This document shows positions 26,926-35,224 of a DNA stretch of 64,000 nt, piece after piece. Every line of letters starts with the position of its first letter. Positions within the stretch are counted from its first letter, which is position 1. The position numbers and the translations under genes are program-made. Source of the DNA: Anaerolineales bacterium (GTDB taxonomy: Bacteria; Chloroflexota; Anaerolineae; Anaerolineales; Villigracilaceae); the NCBI GenBank assembly GCA_020847435.1, contig JADLBX010000009.1, positions 19,247 to 83,246 on the forward strand, written 5' to 3'. Under the pieces are notes generated by a model. It worked only from the letters and a program-made list of their open reading frames with translations. It did no database searches and had not been told where the DNA came from.

Positions 26926-27755
26926 ATCGTCCTCCAGGTTGCGATAAATAGAACCGTCCATAGGATGCTGACGATCAATTGGCGGACGCCGATGCGGGTG
27001 GGTTTCCAGCCGACCGCGGGGTGGAATACGCCCCACACGGTTTCAGCCCATTGCAGGAGGTAGGGGAGGAAGAGCCAGGCCGGAAGAAAGGTGAGCAGGC
27101 TCAAGGTCAGGGTTGAAGCGAGGTTGAAGGCGGCGTAGAGCGCGGCATGGAAGCCCATCTGCCATTGTTCGCGGCGCGCGGGCGGCGCAGTCAAGGTCCG
27201 TTGAGCGAGTCGCAAGTACGCGTAGATGATGCTCGCCGCGGATTGCATCCAAACGAGAATCCACAAGAGCCAGCCGATGGGGTCGTAGCGCCCGATGCCG
27301 ATCCAATAGGCGGCGGCGGCGGAGAGCGATAGTATGCCTGTGGCGATGATCTCGACCCCGGCTTGTTTTCGTTCGTCGCGTTTGCTCACCAGCCACAAAT
27401 GCCAGCCAAAGACGAGCGCGCCCGGGAGGACGAGGTATAAAATGTATCCGAAACCTTCGAGGATGAGCGCGATGATTGCCAGCGCTGCGGCGCTTGCGTA
27501 TGCCGCGATCCAAAACCGTGCGGCGGGGAGGTCGCTCTTCGGGCGGCGCCCCGCATGGATCTTCACCAGCGTGGTAACCGGCTGGCGGAGCATGAATGCC
27601 GACATGGCGGCAACGGTCAAATTGAACGAAGCGTAATTGAAGGTTTTTCCTGCGCAGATGCCGATGATTAACGGGCTGAGGATGAAGACCCATGACCCGT
27701 GGTCTTGTGGAATGGCGATGTGTTTTTTGAAGAGTTGGCTTTGCATGTCTGCCAT
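26922..27755 (-). CDS. YwiC-like multi-pass membrane protein
   Basis: The 277-residue protein has about eight hydrophobic segments and the opening IAIPQDHGSWVFILSPLIIG, which is the signature of the YwiC-like family. A cytoplasmic basic loop (LVSKRDERKQ) supports the membrane topology. Function in the family is unknown. It is the first gene of the operon with the DUF2007-like protein and acyl-CoA dehydrogenase. Confidence 0.8.
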   Translation of the reverse strand: MADMQSQLFKKHIAIPQDHGSWVFILSPLIIGICAGKTFNYASFNLTVAAMSAFMLRQPVTTLVKIHAGRRPKSDLPAARFWIAAYASAAALAIIALILEGFGYILYLVLPGALVFGWHLWLVSKRDERKQAGVEIIATGILSLSAAAAYWIGIGRYDPIGWLLWILVWMQSAASIIYAYLRLAQRTLTAPPARREQWQMGFHAALYAAFNLASTLTLSLLTFLPAWLFLPYLLQWAETVWGVFHPAVGWKPTRIGVRQLIVSILWTVLFIATWRTI

Positions 27756-27928
27756 TATATCCGGTTGCAGGTGTGCTAGAATCGGCGGCGTTATGGAATT
27801 GTGAGACCGGTTGCGCGTAGAACTGGCGGAAACTCGACACGTTGCATGATGAGTTCCGTTTCCGTTAAATTATGGGAAAGGTAAAATTGTTTTGCGAATA
27901 TCAGGCAGAATCAAAGGAGAAATCAGGC

Positions 27929-28681
27929 ATGGCAAACAAGAAGAAGATCGAAGAGCGATTGGAGGTATTGCAGGCACAGAGGACCGAACGGCGGGTCAGG
28001 ATGGTTGGCTTGGGCATCATCGTGGTTGTAGCGTTGTTGCTGGGGTTTATGTTCCTCAGGAATGAGAGTTCGAGCGTTGCCGAACCTGCTCTTCCGACAC
28101 TGCCGCCTCTCGCCGAAGTGACGAAGGAAGTTCCCACGCAGGCGGCGGCTGTCCCTGCAGATTCAAAGCAATACGCCGAATACCCCCCGATGACGCTCGA
28201 CGCGGATATGAATTATTTCGCCACCGTGAAATTGGCGAAGGGCGGTGAATTTACCCTCGAGCTATTCGCGGATCGGGCGCCGTTGGCGGTGAACAACTTT
28301 GTGTTTCTGGCGCGTGATGGTTTTTATAACGGCGTGACCTTCCATCGCGTCATTGACGGGTTCATGGCGCAGGGCGGCGACCCGACCGGTAGCGGTTCCG
28401 GCGGACCGGGTTATTCCTTTGCCGATGAGTTCGAGAGCGGTTTGAAGTTCGACAAACCGGGACTGCTTGCCATGGCGAACGCGGGTCCCAACACCAACGG
28501 CAGTCAGTTCTTTATCACTTTCGATCAGACACCCTGGCTGGACGGTCTGCACACGATCTTTGGGCAGGTGGTCGAGGGTATGGATGTGGTGAATGAGATC
28601 GCCCGCCGCGAGCCCGGGTCCGCCACGCCGGGCGATATAATCGAAACGATAACCATCACTGAGGAGCCCAAGGCGAAATAA
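27929..28681 (+). CDS. Membrane-anchored cyclophilin-type peptidyl-prolyl isomerase
   Basis: The ATG at 27929 has AAAGGAGA upstream; a longer reading from 27872 is less likely. The 250-residue protein has a charged N-terminus, one membrane segment (about 25-43) and a short Pro-rich linker. The cyclophilin domain occupies about 88-245, with FHRVIDGFMAQGGDPTGSGSGGPGY (split across the active-site loop), MANAGPNTNGSQFFIT and the closing LDGLHTIFGQVVEGMDVV. It should face outside the membrane and speed folding of exported proteins. A strong terminator follows. Confidence 0.92.
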   Translation: MANKKKIEERLEVLQAQRTERRVRMVGLGIIVVVALLLGFMFLRNESSSVAEPALPTLPPLAEVTKEVPTQAAAVPADSKQYAEYPPMTLDADMNYFATVKLAKGGEFTLELFADRAPLAVNNFVFLARDGFYNGVTFHRVIDGFMAQGGDPTGSGSGGPGYSFADEFESGLKFDKPGLLAMANAGPNTNGSQFFITFDQTPWLDGLHTIFGQVVEGMDVVNEIARREPGSATPGDIIETITITEEPKAK

Positions 28682-28716
28682 CGCCGCGTCGTTTTAGCAT
28701 CGGTTCAAATAAAAAA

Positions 28717-28746
28717 AAGACCCGGACCATTCGTCCGGGTCTTTTC
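28717..28746 (+). terminator. Intrinsic terminator of the cyclophilin gene
   Basis: Exact 11-bp arms AAGACCCGGAC (28717-28727) and GTCCGGGTCTT (28733-28743) with a 5-nt loop and flanking A and T tracts. Confidence 0.9.
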
Positions 28747-28902
28747 AAAATTCCCGCCCCCTGTGCAAAGCCCCTCTGCACCCCGCAGGGAATCTCCCCA
28801 TAAATCAACACTGTCAATTGTAGGAATTTCTTGGACAAAGTCCAGCAAATGGATTTACAATCCACTCAAAGATTTTTTTGAGTCGTCGGGAGGCATAGTT
28901 CC

Positions 28903-29796
28903 ATGCATCGAATGGATTTTGGTCAGCTCGTGGCAGCGCTCAGGCAGGATTTGGGCTGGACGCAGTTCAAACTTGCCGAAGCCGCCGAGATTGATGAAGC
29001 GGTCGTCAGCCAGGTCGAACGAGGCGTAAAGCGGTTCCTCCCCCCGGACCTGTTGTTTAGTCTCGCCAATGCCCTGCAATTGACCACCCTCGAGCGGCGC
29101 GAATTTTTTCTTGCCGCAAGCGGGCTGGATCAAAAAGAGATCGTCCGCCAGGCTTTGGTGGCGACTACCACCGACGTTTTCAACGCCCGCAAAACGCTGG
29201 ATAAAATGCTGGAGCTGGTGGCGCACGCCCGCCTGCCCACTTTCCTCACCGATGCCTACAGCGATGTGATTAGCGCCAATCAGATCGCGGTCGCGTTCTT
29301 CCACCCATCCCCCAGTGTGTTCGAGGGTATAGAAAAGATTCCCGGAGGATACAACACCACGCGCTTTAATTTTGGAAAAGACTTGCAGGCGCGTGAGATG
29401 ATCGAAGGGAATTGGGAAGCCTACGCCTTGAACTCGATGCGCTCTTTCCGGGTGAACAGCCTGCGGTATCGAGCCACGCCATACTTTAAATATCTAATGC
29501 AGGCATTTCGAAACCCGGCGAATTATCCGTTTTTCGACCGTTTCTGGAAGATGGTCTCTTCGGTTGAACAGGATCAGGATGTGAATACCGATTACTTCGC
29601 CATCCGCCATCGCGACCTTGGAGAGATCAAATACGGCTCCTCGGGAACCGTTTCGATCACCGCCTTTGGCGAACTGAATCTGGTCCACTACATCCCCTTC
29701 GATGAGCAGACCAGCCGCGCCTTTGAACAACTGGCGCAAGAGACCGGGCAGGGGGCGGTCAATTTCTCGCCCTGGCCCCAGAAGAACATGCCGTAA
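28903..29796 (+). CDS. XRE-family regulator with MmyB-like C-terminal domain
   Basis: The ATG at 28903 follows GGGAGG. The 297-residue protein has an N-terminal helix-turn-helix (about 8-65: LGWTQFKLAEAAEIDEAVVSQ) and a long C-terminal domain resembling the MmyB-like ligand-binding region (YSDVISANQIAVAFF, FRVNSLRYRATPYFKYL). The DNA target is unknown. The leader contains two small inverted repeats that could be operators: GGACAAAGTCC near 28832 and TGGATTTACAATCCA near 28851. A small hairpin (ACTCAAA/TTTGAGT) lies just before the ribosome site. Confidence 0.82.
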   Translation: MHRMDFGQLVAALRQDLGWTQFKLAEAAEIDEAVVSQVERGVKRFLPPDLLFSLANALQLTTLERREFFLAASGLDQKEIVRQALVATTTDVFNARKTLDKMLELVAHARLPTFLTDAYSDVISANQIAVAFFHPSPSVFEGIEKIPGGYNTTRFNFGKDLQAREMIEGNWEAYALNSMRSFRVNSLRYRATPYFKYLMQAFRNPANYPFFDRFWKMVSSVEQDQDVNTDYFAIRHRDLGEIKYGSSGTVSITAFGELNLVHYIPFDEQTSRAFEQLAQETGQGAVNFSPWPQKNMP

Positions 29797-29893
29797 AGTT
29801 ACGGGCAGGGAATTAACCTGTGATAAAATACGCCGCCGGACGTAGTACCCTTCGTCCGAGAAAATATCTACAGAAAGAAGGGCTTGAACGAAC

Positions 29894-30418
29894 ATGAAAG
29901 TCATGCTGGTTAAAGACGTATACAAATTGGGGCGCGCGGGAGATATCAAAAAAGTAGCCGATGGCTATGGACGCAACTTCCTCCTCCCGCAAGGGCTCGC
30001 GGCGCTCGCCACGGCCGGGGCAGTCAAACAAGCGGAAAAGATCCGCGCGCAAGCGGAAGTCAAGCGCGCAGAATTGAACAGCGAGTTGAAGGACCTGGCG
30101 ACCCAGATCGGCGCGGTGGTGCTTAACTTCTCGACCAAAGCCGGCGAGACCGGGAAACTCTACGGCTCGATCACCACGCAGGATGTGGCGACCGCCATTC
30201 AGGAACAGACGCGCTACGAAGTCAAGAAACAGCAGATCGACATGCAACCGATCCGCAACCTCGGCGAGTTCAAAGCGCGCGTCCGCCTGACGATGGACCT
30301 CGTCCCCGAAGTAAAGGTCATCGTCTATCGCGAAGGCGAAGCGCACGAAGATGAGACCGCTGAAACGGCTGAAGCCGAAGCGCCTGCCGCAGAAGGCGCT
30401 GAAGCGCCTGCGTCGTAG
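29894..30418 (+). CDS. rplI: 50S ribosomal protein L9
   Basis: The 174-residue protein opens with the L9 signature MKVMLVKDVYKLGRAGDIKKVADGYGRNFLLP (split here: residues 1-20 and 21-32), followed by the connecting helix (KQAEKIRAQAEVKRAELNSEL) and the C-terminal RNA-binding domain. It is about 25 residues longer than the E. coli protein because of an acidic Glu/Ala/Pro tail (about 150-174). A gene-free 98-bp leader with a weak TAAAAT -10 precedes it. The usual partners rpsF and rpsR are not adjacent here. Confidence 0.97.
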   Translation: MKVMLVKDVYKLGRAGDIKKVADGYGRNFLLPQGLAALATAGAVKQAEKIRAQAEVKRAELNSELKDLATQIGAVVLNFSTKAGETGKLYGSITTQDVATAIQEQTRYEVKKQQIDMQPIRNLGEFKARVRLTMDLVPEVKVIVYREGEAHEDETAETAEAEAPAAEGAEAPAS

Positions 30419-30435
30419 AGGAAACATTTCCACGC

Positions 30436-30482
30436 AAAACATCACCAGCAGTTTCCCCTCGCGCTGGTGATGTTTTATTTTC
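30436..30482 (+). terminator. Intrinsic terminator of rplI
   Basis: Exact 14-bp arms AAAACATCACCAGC (30436-30449) and GCTGGTGATGTTTT (30463-30476), followed by ATTTT. Confidence 0.9.
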
Positions 30483-30483
30483 C

Positions 30484-30534
30484 ACAGAGCATATGTGAAG
30501 CCCTCGCTCTTTTCTCGTTGAACTCTGTGGCGGA
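30484..30534. repeat. CCACAGAG-type element
   Basis: Starts CCACAGAG and ends CTCTGTGG; it fills the gap between the rplI terminator and the RodZ-like gene. Related to the elements at 8712-8758 and 40133-40199. Confidence 0.55.
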
Positions 30535-30544
30535 ACGATTGTGA

Positions 30545-32194
30545 ATGCCAACCATCGGTCAGAAACTCAAACACGCGCGCGAAGCCCAGCGCCTCACGTT
30601 CGAAAAAGTATTCGAGGGCACGCGCATCCGCGTTCAATATTTGCAGGCGCTCGAAGCCGACGATCTTTCGGCGATGCCCTCGCCGGTACAGGCGCGCGGC
30701 TACCTGCGAAATTACGCCGAATACCTTGGCTTGAACTTTGAGCAATTGCTCGAGGAAATGCGCGCGGAAAAAACGCCGGCGGATGAACTGATCACGCCGA
30801 TGGATTTAACTCCTGCGCCGGCGCCTCAAACCCCTGAACCGATTCAGCCTCAGGAAGCGCCGCCTCAACCGACGGGTAAACCTGCTCGCCGCAAAAAAGC
30901 GGACTCCAAGCCTGCGAAGGATGCCGCTCCCTCCAAACCCCGGCGCACGCGCAAGAAGGTCGAGCCTGAACCGGTGCCAGTGGTTGAGCCTCAACCTGAG
31001 GTAGTCGAAACAACTCCAATTGCCCAACCCGAGCCTGTTGTTGAACAGCCGTCCGCGACGCAAGACCACGGACCGGCATCGTCGGACGTCAGCGACGGAC
31101 TTTGGCAATCGTGGCTGAACCGGTTAAGTTCTGTTATATCGGTACGCGTAAGGCGTAAAGCAGAATTGCCCGCTACGGATTCCGAGTCTCCACAACAAGG
31201 GGAGCCTGAAGTTAAAGTGGCTGAACCTGAATCCCTTCAAACCGACAATTCACAACAGTCCGACGAAATCTTCAAAGAGATCGGGCGTGAACTGCGCGAA
31301 CGCCGCGACCTGCTCAGTTTGCATCTCGATGAAGTGGAACGGAATACCAAGGTCAAGGCGCATTACCTTGAAGCGCTCGAGAACGGCGCGCTGGAGAACC
31401 TGCCTTCCACTGTGCAAACGCGCGGCATGTTATCCAACTACGCGTCCTTCCTCGATCTGGATGTGGACGCGCTGCTCCTCCGCTATGCAGACGGGTTGCA
31501 AGCGCGGCACCGTGAGCGCAATCCGCAAAAACCTGCCCGTCAGCCGGGTGAGCCGATCGTTGCGAATATTCCGCCGCTTCGCAGTTTCATTGCCGGCGAC
31601 CTGATCTTCGGCATCGGCATCGCCGTTTTTCTGGTCGGCTTCCTCATTTGGGGCATCAACCGTGTGGTGATGTTGCAAAACCAGGAAGAGATTCAACCCA
31701 CCGCGCCCTCCATTTCGGATGTACTGCTCGCCACCCCCGATCCCTCGTTGTTCACGCCGACCGCCACGCTTGGATTCGTCGAAGAAAATGAGCCGACCGT
31801 GACCATCGTTATCCCCACGCAGAATTTAAATGTGAACGTGCAGGTGAATCTGATCGCCGTTGAGCGCACCTACATGCGCGTGATCGTGGATGGGGAGGAG
31901 GTCTTCAATGGGCGCGTAATGCCGGGGAACGCGTATCCGTTCGAAGCGGAGGAACAGGTGGAAGTGTTGGTCGGAAGCGGAGCCGCCATCCGCATCGTGT
32001 ACAATGGACGCGACCTCGGTTTGCTTGGCGGGTTCGGCGAGGTGATCGGCAATATTTACCGCGCGGAAGAGATCGTCACGCCGACCGCGCTGCCGACGCT
32101 CTCTCCAACCATTACGCCCACACCAACCGCGACCGTTCCACCGTCGCGCACGCCGATCCCGTCGAAGACCCCAGGAATCACGGGAACTCCCTAG
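30545..32194 (+). CDS. RodZ-like protein with two helix-turn-helix domains
   Basis: The 549-residue protein carries two HTH_25 domains of the RodZ type: residues about 5-75 (QRLTFEKVFEGTRIRVQYLQAL) and 240-325 (LHLDEVERNTKVKAHYLEAL). A Pro/Lys/Glu-rich linker separates them. A single membrane segment (about 357-376) is followed by a DUF4115-like extracytoplasmic domain and a Pro/Thr tail. RodZ links MreB filaments to the cell-wall machine. Two HTH units in one chain are unusual; most RodZ proteins have one. The gene ends next to a 21-bp palindrome (32201-32221). Confidence 0.88.
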   Translation: MPTIGQKLKHAREAQRLTFEKVFEGTRIRVQYLQALEADDLSAMPSPVQARGYLRNYAEYLGLNFEQLLEEMRAEKTPADELITPMDLTPAPAPQTPEPIQPQEAPPQPTGKPARRKKADSKPAKDAAPSKPRRTRKKVEPEPVPVVEPQPEVVETTPIAQPEPVVEQPSATQDHGPASSDVSDGLWQSWLNRLSSVISVRVRRKAELPATDSESPQQGEPEVKVAEPESLQTDNSQQSDEIFKEIGRELRERRDLLSLHLDEVERNTKVKAHYLEALENGALENLPSTVQTRGMLSNYASFLDLDVDALLLRYADGLQARHRERNPQKPARQPGEPIVANIPPLRSFIAGDLIFGIGIAVFLVGFLIWGINRVVMLQNQEEIQPTAPSISDVLLATPDPSLFTPTATLGFVEENEPTVTIVIPTQNLNVNVQVNLIAVERTYMRVIVDGEEVFNGRVMPGNAYPFEAEEQVEVLVGSGAAIRIVYNGRDLGLLGGFGEVIGNIYRAEEIVTPTALPTLSPTITPTPTATVPPSRTPIPSKTPGITGTP

Positions 32195-32200
32195 CGCGTA

Positions 32201-32221
32201 GAGCAAAATGCCATTTTGCTC
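32201..32221. repeat. 21-bp palindrome with one-base centre, 6 bp after a stop codon
   Basis: Arms GAGCAAAATG and CATTTTGCTC, around a single C. It belongs with the copies at 33588-33608 and 41626-41644. Confidence 0.8.
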
Positions 32222-32241
32222 AACAACATAGGAATATCTTC

Positions 32242-33588
32242 TTGTCCAAAAATACTTTTCATCTTGTCTCCCTCGGTTGCTCAAAGAACACGGTTGATTC
32301 CGATTCGATGGCGCAACTGCTTGTCCGCGACGGCTATCATGCGGTGGACAAGCCCTCGCACGCGAACGTGTTAATCGTGAATACGTGTGGCTTCATCGGT
32401 CCCGCCAAACAGGAATCGTTGGACGTTCTGCGCGAACTTGCTGATGGAAAGAAAAAGAATCAGATCCTGATCGCGGCGGGATGCCTCACCCAACGCTACG
32501 GAGCGGAGGTGGCGGAGAAGGTCCCTGGCGTGGACGGCGTGTTGGGCACGCGCCGCTGGATGGACATCGTGCAAGTTGTGCGCGAACTTCGCAAGAGTCC
32601 ACACCCTGAACCTCTTTATCATCTGCCTGAAGCGAAAACGGTCGGCACGGATGAACGGGACGCGTTGCGCGCGTCGGTGGCGGGCGCGAGCGCGTACGTC
32701 AAAATTGCGGATGGATGCCGCCGTCCGTGTGCGTTCTGCGCCATTCCGCTCATCAAAGGGACTGCGGTCTCGCGCCCAGTGGAGTTGATCCTCGACGAAG
32801 CGCGGCGCCTCAGGGATGCGGGGGTGCGCGAGTTGATTCTGATCTCGCAGGATACGACCGATTACGGTCACGACTTGGGGATGAAAAACGGGCTGGCGAT
32901 TTTGCTCGAACAGCTCACCGCGTCTGTGCCGGACATGGACTGGATTCGAATCATGTACGCGTTTCCCGGTTACGTGACCGACCGTCTGATTGACGTGATG
33001 GCTTCAAGCGGGCAGGTTTTGCCCTACCTCGATATGCCGCTTCAACACGCGCACCCAAAGACGTTGTATCGTATGCGCCGCCCGTCGAACATTGATTGGG
33101 TGCACCGCACGCTGGGCAAGATGCGCGCCAAGATTCCGAATTTGGCGATCCGCACGACATTCATCGTCGGTTATCCGGCCGAGACGGATGAAGAATTTCA
33201 GGCGTTGGTTGATTTCGTCAAAGAAAGCCGTTTTGACCGCGTGGGCGCGTTCCAGTTTTCGTTCGAGCCGGGGACGACGAGCGAACCGCTTGGCGATCCG
33301 GTGCCTGCGGAAGTGAAGCAAGCGCGCTACGAACAGTTGATGGAACTGCAACAGGGAATTTCGATGCAGGTCAATCAATCGTACGTTGGAAAGACGTTGG
33401 ATGTTTTGGTTGAGGGACGCGATCAAGGAATCGCTATTGGACGCTCGTACCGCGACGCGCCGGAGATTGACGGCATGGTCTTCATCGAAGGCGAGGCGCG
33501 AGTTGGCGAGATCGTGCCGGTAAGAATCACCGGCGCGCTGGCGTATGATTTGACCGGCGTCCCCGCGCCGGAGTTGATTCGGTTGTAG
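32242..33588 (+). CDS. rimO: Ribosomal protein S12 methylthiotransferase
   Basis: The protein (448 residues) starts at a TTG at 32242. It is a radical-SAM methylthiotransferase of the RimO type, which adds a methylthio group to an aspartate of ribosomal protein S12. The N-terminal UPF0004 domain holds C13, C49 and C81 for the first [4Fe-4S] cluster. The radical-SAM motif is CRRPCAFC. The TRAM domain closes the chain, and the segment SLGCSKNTVDSD is diagnostic. Its stop codon abuts a palindrome (33588-33608) and it is followed by an intrinsic terminator. Confidence 0.96.
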   Translation: MSKNTFHLVSLGCSKNTVDSDSMAQLLVRDGYHAVDKPSHANVLIVNTCGFIGPAKQESLDVLRELADGKKKNQILIAAGCLTQRYGAEVAEKVPGVDGVLGTRRWMDIVQVVRELRKSPHPEPLYHLPEAKTVGTDERDALRASVAGASAYVKIADGCRRPCAFCAIPLIKGTAVSRPVELILDEARRLRDAGVRELILISQDTTDYGHDLGMKNGLAILLEQLTASVPDMDWIRIMYAFPGYVTDRLIDVMASSGQVLPYLDMPLQHAHPKTLYRMRRPSNIDWVHRTLGKMRAKIPNLAIRTTFIVGYPAETDEEFQALVDFVKESRFDRVGAFQFSFEPGTTSEPLGDPVPAEVKQARYEQLMELQQGISMQVNQSYVGKTLDVLVEGRDQGIAIGRSYRDAPEIDGMVFIEGEARVGEIVPVRITGALAYDLTGVPAPELIRL

Positions 33589-33608
33589 CGCAAGATGGCA
33601 TCTTGCGC
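33588..33608. repeat. 21-bp palindrome with one-base centre overlapping the rimO stop codon
   Basis: Arms GCGCAAGATG and CATCTTGCGC, around a single G. Its first base is the last base of the rimO stop codon TAG. Confidence 0.85.
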
Positions 33609-33643
33609 CGCCTCACGAGTTGAATCGGTCGCAGGAAACTGAG

Positions 33644-33680
33644 TCAGCCCGCCCCGTGAGAAAGAGGCGGGCTGATTTTA
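33644..33680 (+). terminator. Intrinsic terminator after rimO
   Basis: Arms TCAGCCCGCC (33644-33653) and GGCGGGCTGA (33666-33675), followed by TTTTA. Confidence 0.85.
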
Positions 33681-33694
33681 CGTTATGAGCCGCG

Positions 33695-34204
33695 TTATGA
33701 GGCGCGTGCGACGGCGGTCGCGGCGAGGATCAGAATCCCCATAACGAGATTGGCGTAGAGCAATCTGATCTCGCGGCGCTGGAGGACGGTTATTTGTTCT
33801 GCGTTGTTGATCTTTTTCGATTGAATGAGCGCGCGGCGGATGGCGGGGATCACATCCCAGGTGTGGATGGCGCTGACCACGATGACGATCATGCCGAGTA
33901 AATGTTTGGCGAGGATCGCCAGCGACCATTGAGCGCTGGTCGAAAGGAAGCCGTCGTAATGCGGGTTGACGCTCATCTGGAACAAGCCGGTGAGGACCAG
34001 CAAGCTGAGGCTGAACCAGGTGACCGGTTCGAATCGTTTTTGGATGGCTTCGATGAGCGCGAGTTGCGCGGTCGCGTCGAGCGTGCGTTTCATGGCGGGC
34101 AGGATCAGGAAAGCGATCGCCGAGAGGCTCCCGACCCACGCGACCGTGGCGAGAAAATGCAGCCAGTAGATGACCGCGAGCGCCCAGGCGGGAGGAGGCG
34201 TCAT
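33695..34204 (-). CDS. CopD-like four-helix membrane protein
   Basis: The start at 34204 overlaps the stop of the preceding gene by 4 bp; a longer reading upstream lies inside that gene. The 169-residue product has about four hydrophobic segments and the pattern VIYWLHFLATVAWVGSLSAIAFL, which fits the CopD/DUF4149 family of small membrane proteins. A copper-related role is suggested for the family but no copper gene is nearby. It closes a minus-strand operon with the TPR protein. Confidence 0.75.
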   Translation of the reverse strand: MTPPPAWALAVIYWLHFLATVAWVGSLSAIAFLILPAMKRTLDATAQLALIEAIQKRFEPVTWFSLSLLVLTGLFQMSVNPHYDGFLSTSAQWSLAILAKHLLGMIVIVVSAIHTWDVIPAIRRALIQSKKINNAEQITVLQRREIRLLYANLVMGILILAATAVARAS

Positions 34205-35199
34205 GGCGTTGGCGTCGGCGTTTCTGTATCGGTTGGTGGGGGACCGAAGGTGGGCGTTTCGGTGGGGGACGGCGTTTCCGTTGCGGGGTAGCAAATTTGC
34301 GAGGCTTCGGTGAATCCCTCTGACGCGGTATTGTCGAGCGCGCCGAGGGTTTGCGCGCTGGTATATTGAAGGTACGCGCCGCACGCGTCGCCGTCGGCGA
34401 GTAACTCGTCGCCGTAACGCATCAACGCGGATTGGTAGCGCGCGCTGGCGGTCATCGTGCCGTCCCATAGGTTGCCCCAGTTACGCGCCTGCTCGAAGTA
34501 GAACACAGCCTGCTTCCAGTCTAGTTCCCAGAACGACGCGCCGATGAGGTAGACGCGCGCGCCTTCGCGCAATCCGTTTGCGTCGCGGTCGAGCGGACCG
34601 AATCTCTCCGCCAGGGCGATCTGGTAAATGCCGCCTTCGAGATTCCCCTCATTGATGAGTTTTACGCCGTAGTTCCGCAGGGCGAAATAATACATCCCGT
34701 CCACAAGCGAGGTGTTGTAGGTTGGGTCGAGTTTACGCATCTCGTCGAGCGCGCCGATGGCGCCGGGCCAATCCTGTGCGGTGATGAGTTGCTGGGCGCG
34801 CGAGAACGCCTCTTCCGCGCCGCTGAAATCGGGCGTCGGCGTCAGTGAGGGAGTCGGCGTGGGGGTGGGTTGGTTCATCAACACCAGCACGTTGGTCAAT
34901 TGTTGTTGCGCTTCGGGGAAGGACGGGTCGTTCTGGATGATCCATTCGAGGCGCTGTTTGGCGTTTTCATAGCGCCCGAATTGGAGGTCTACAAGCGCGT
35001 AGGTGAACTGTTCGCTGAGTTGCTGGCTCATCACCGACGATTGGTACGACTGGCGAACGCCGATGCCCGAGCGGAATCCGCCGAGGATGGCAAGCGCGAG
35101 CAGGACGATTATGCCCAGCGCGTTGAGGAGAAATCTCTGCCAGCGTTTGGGTTTGTTGATTTTGAGATTGGGTTGTGTGCTTCCGAGATCTTGAGACAT
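34201..35199 (-). CDS. Membrane-anchored TPR protein
   Basis: The 332-residue protein has one membrane segment (about 24-44) and an extracytoplasmic part with TPR-like helices (LVDLQFGRYENAKQRLEWII, DWPGAIGALDEM). The C-terminal 30 residues are Thr/Pro/Glu-rich, and a second Pro/Thr run lies near residues 110-125. No catalytic motif is visible. It may act as a scaffold in the cell envelope. It lies in the same direction as murJ, whose stop is 25 bp away. Confidence 0.8.
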   Translation of the reverse strand: MSQDLGSTQPNLKINKPKRWQRFLLNALGIIVLLALAILGGFRSGIGVRQSYQSSVMSQQLSEQFTYALVDLQFGRYENAKQRLEWIIQNDPSFPEAQQQLTNVLVLMNQPTPTPTPSLTPTPDFSGAEEAFSRAQQLITAQDWPGAIGALDEMRKLDPTYNTSLVDGMYYFALRNYGVKLINEGNLEGGIYQIALAERFGPLDRDANGLREGARVYLIGASFWELDWKQAVFYFEQARNWGNLWDGTMTASARYQSALMRYGDELLADGDACGAYLQYTSAQTLGALDNTASEGFTEASQICYPATETPSPTETPTFGPPPTDTETPTPTP

Positions 35200-35224
35200 G
35201 GGAAAGATTATATCAGCCTTGATT

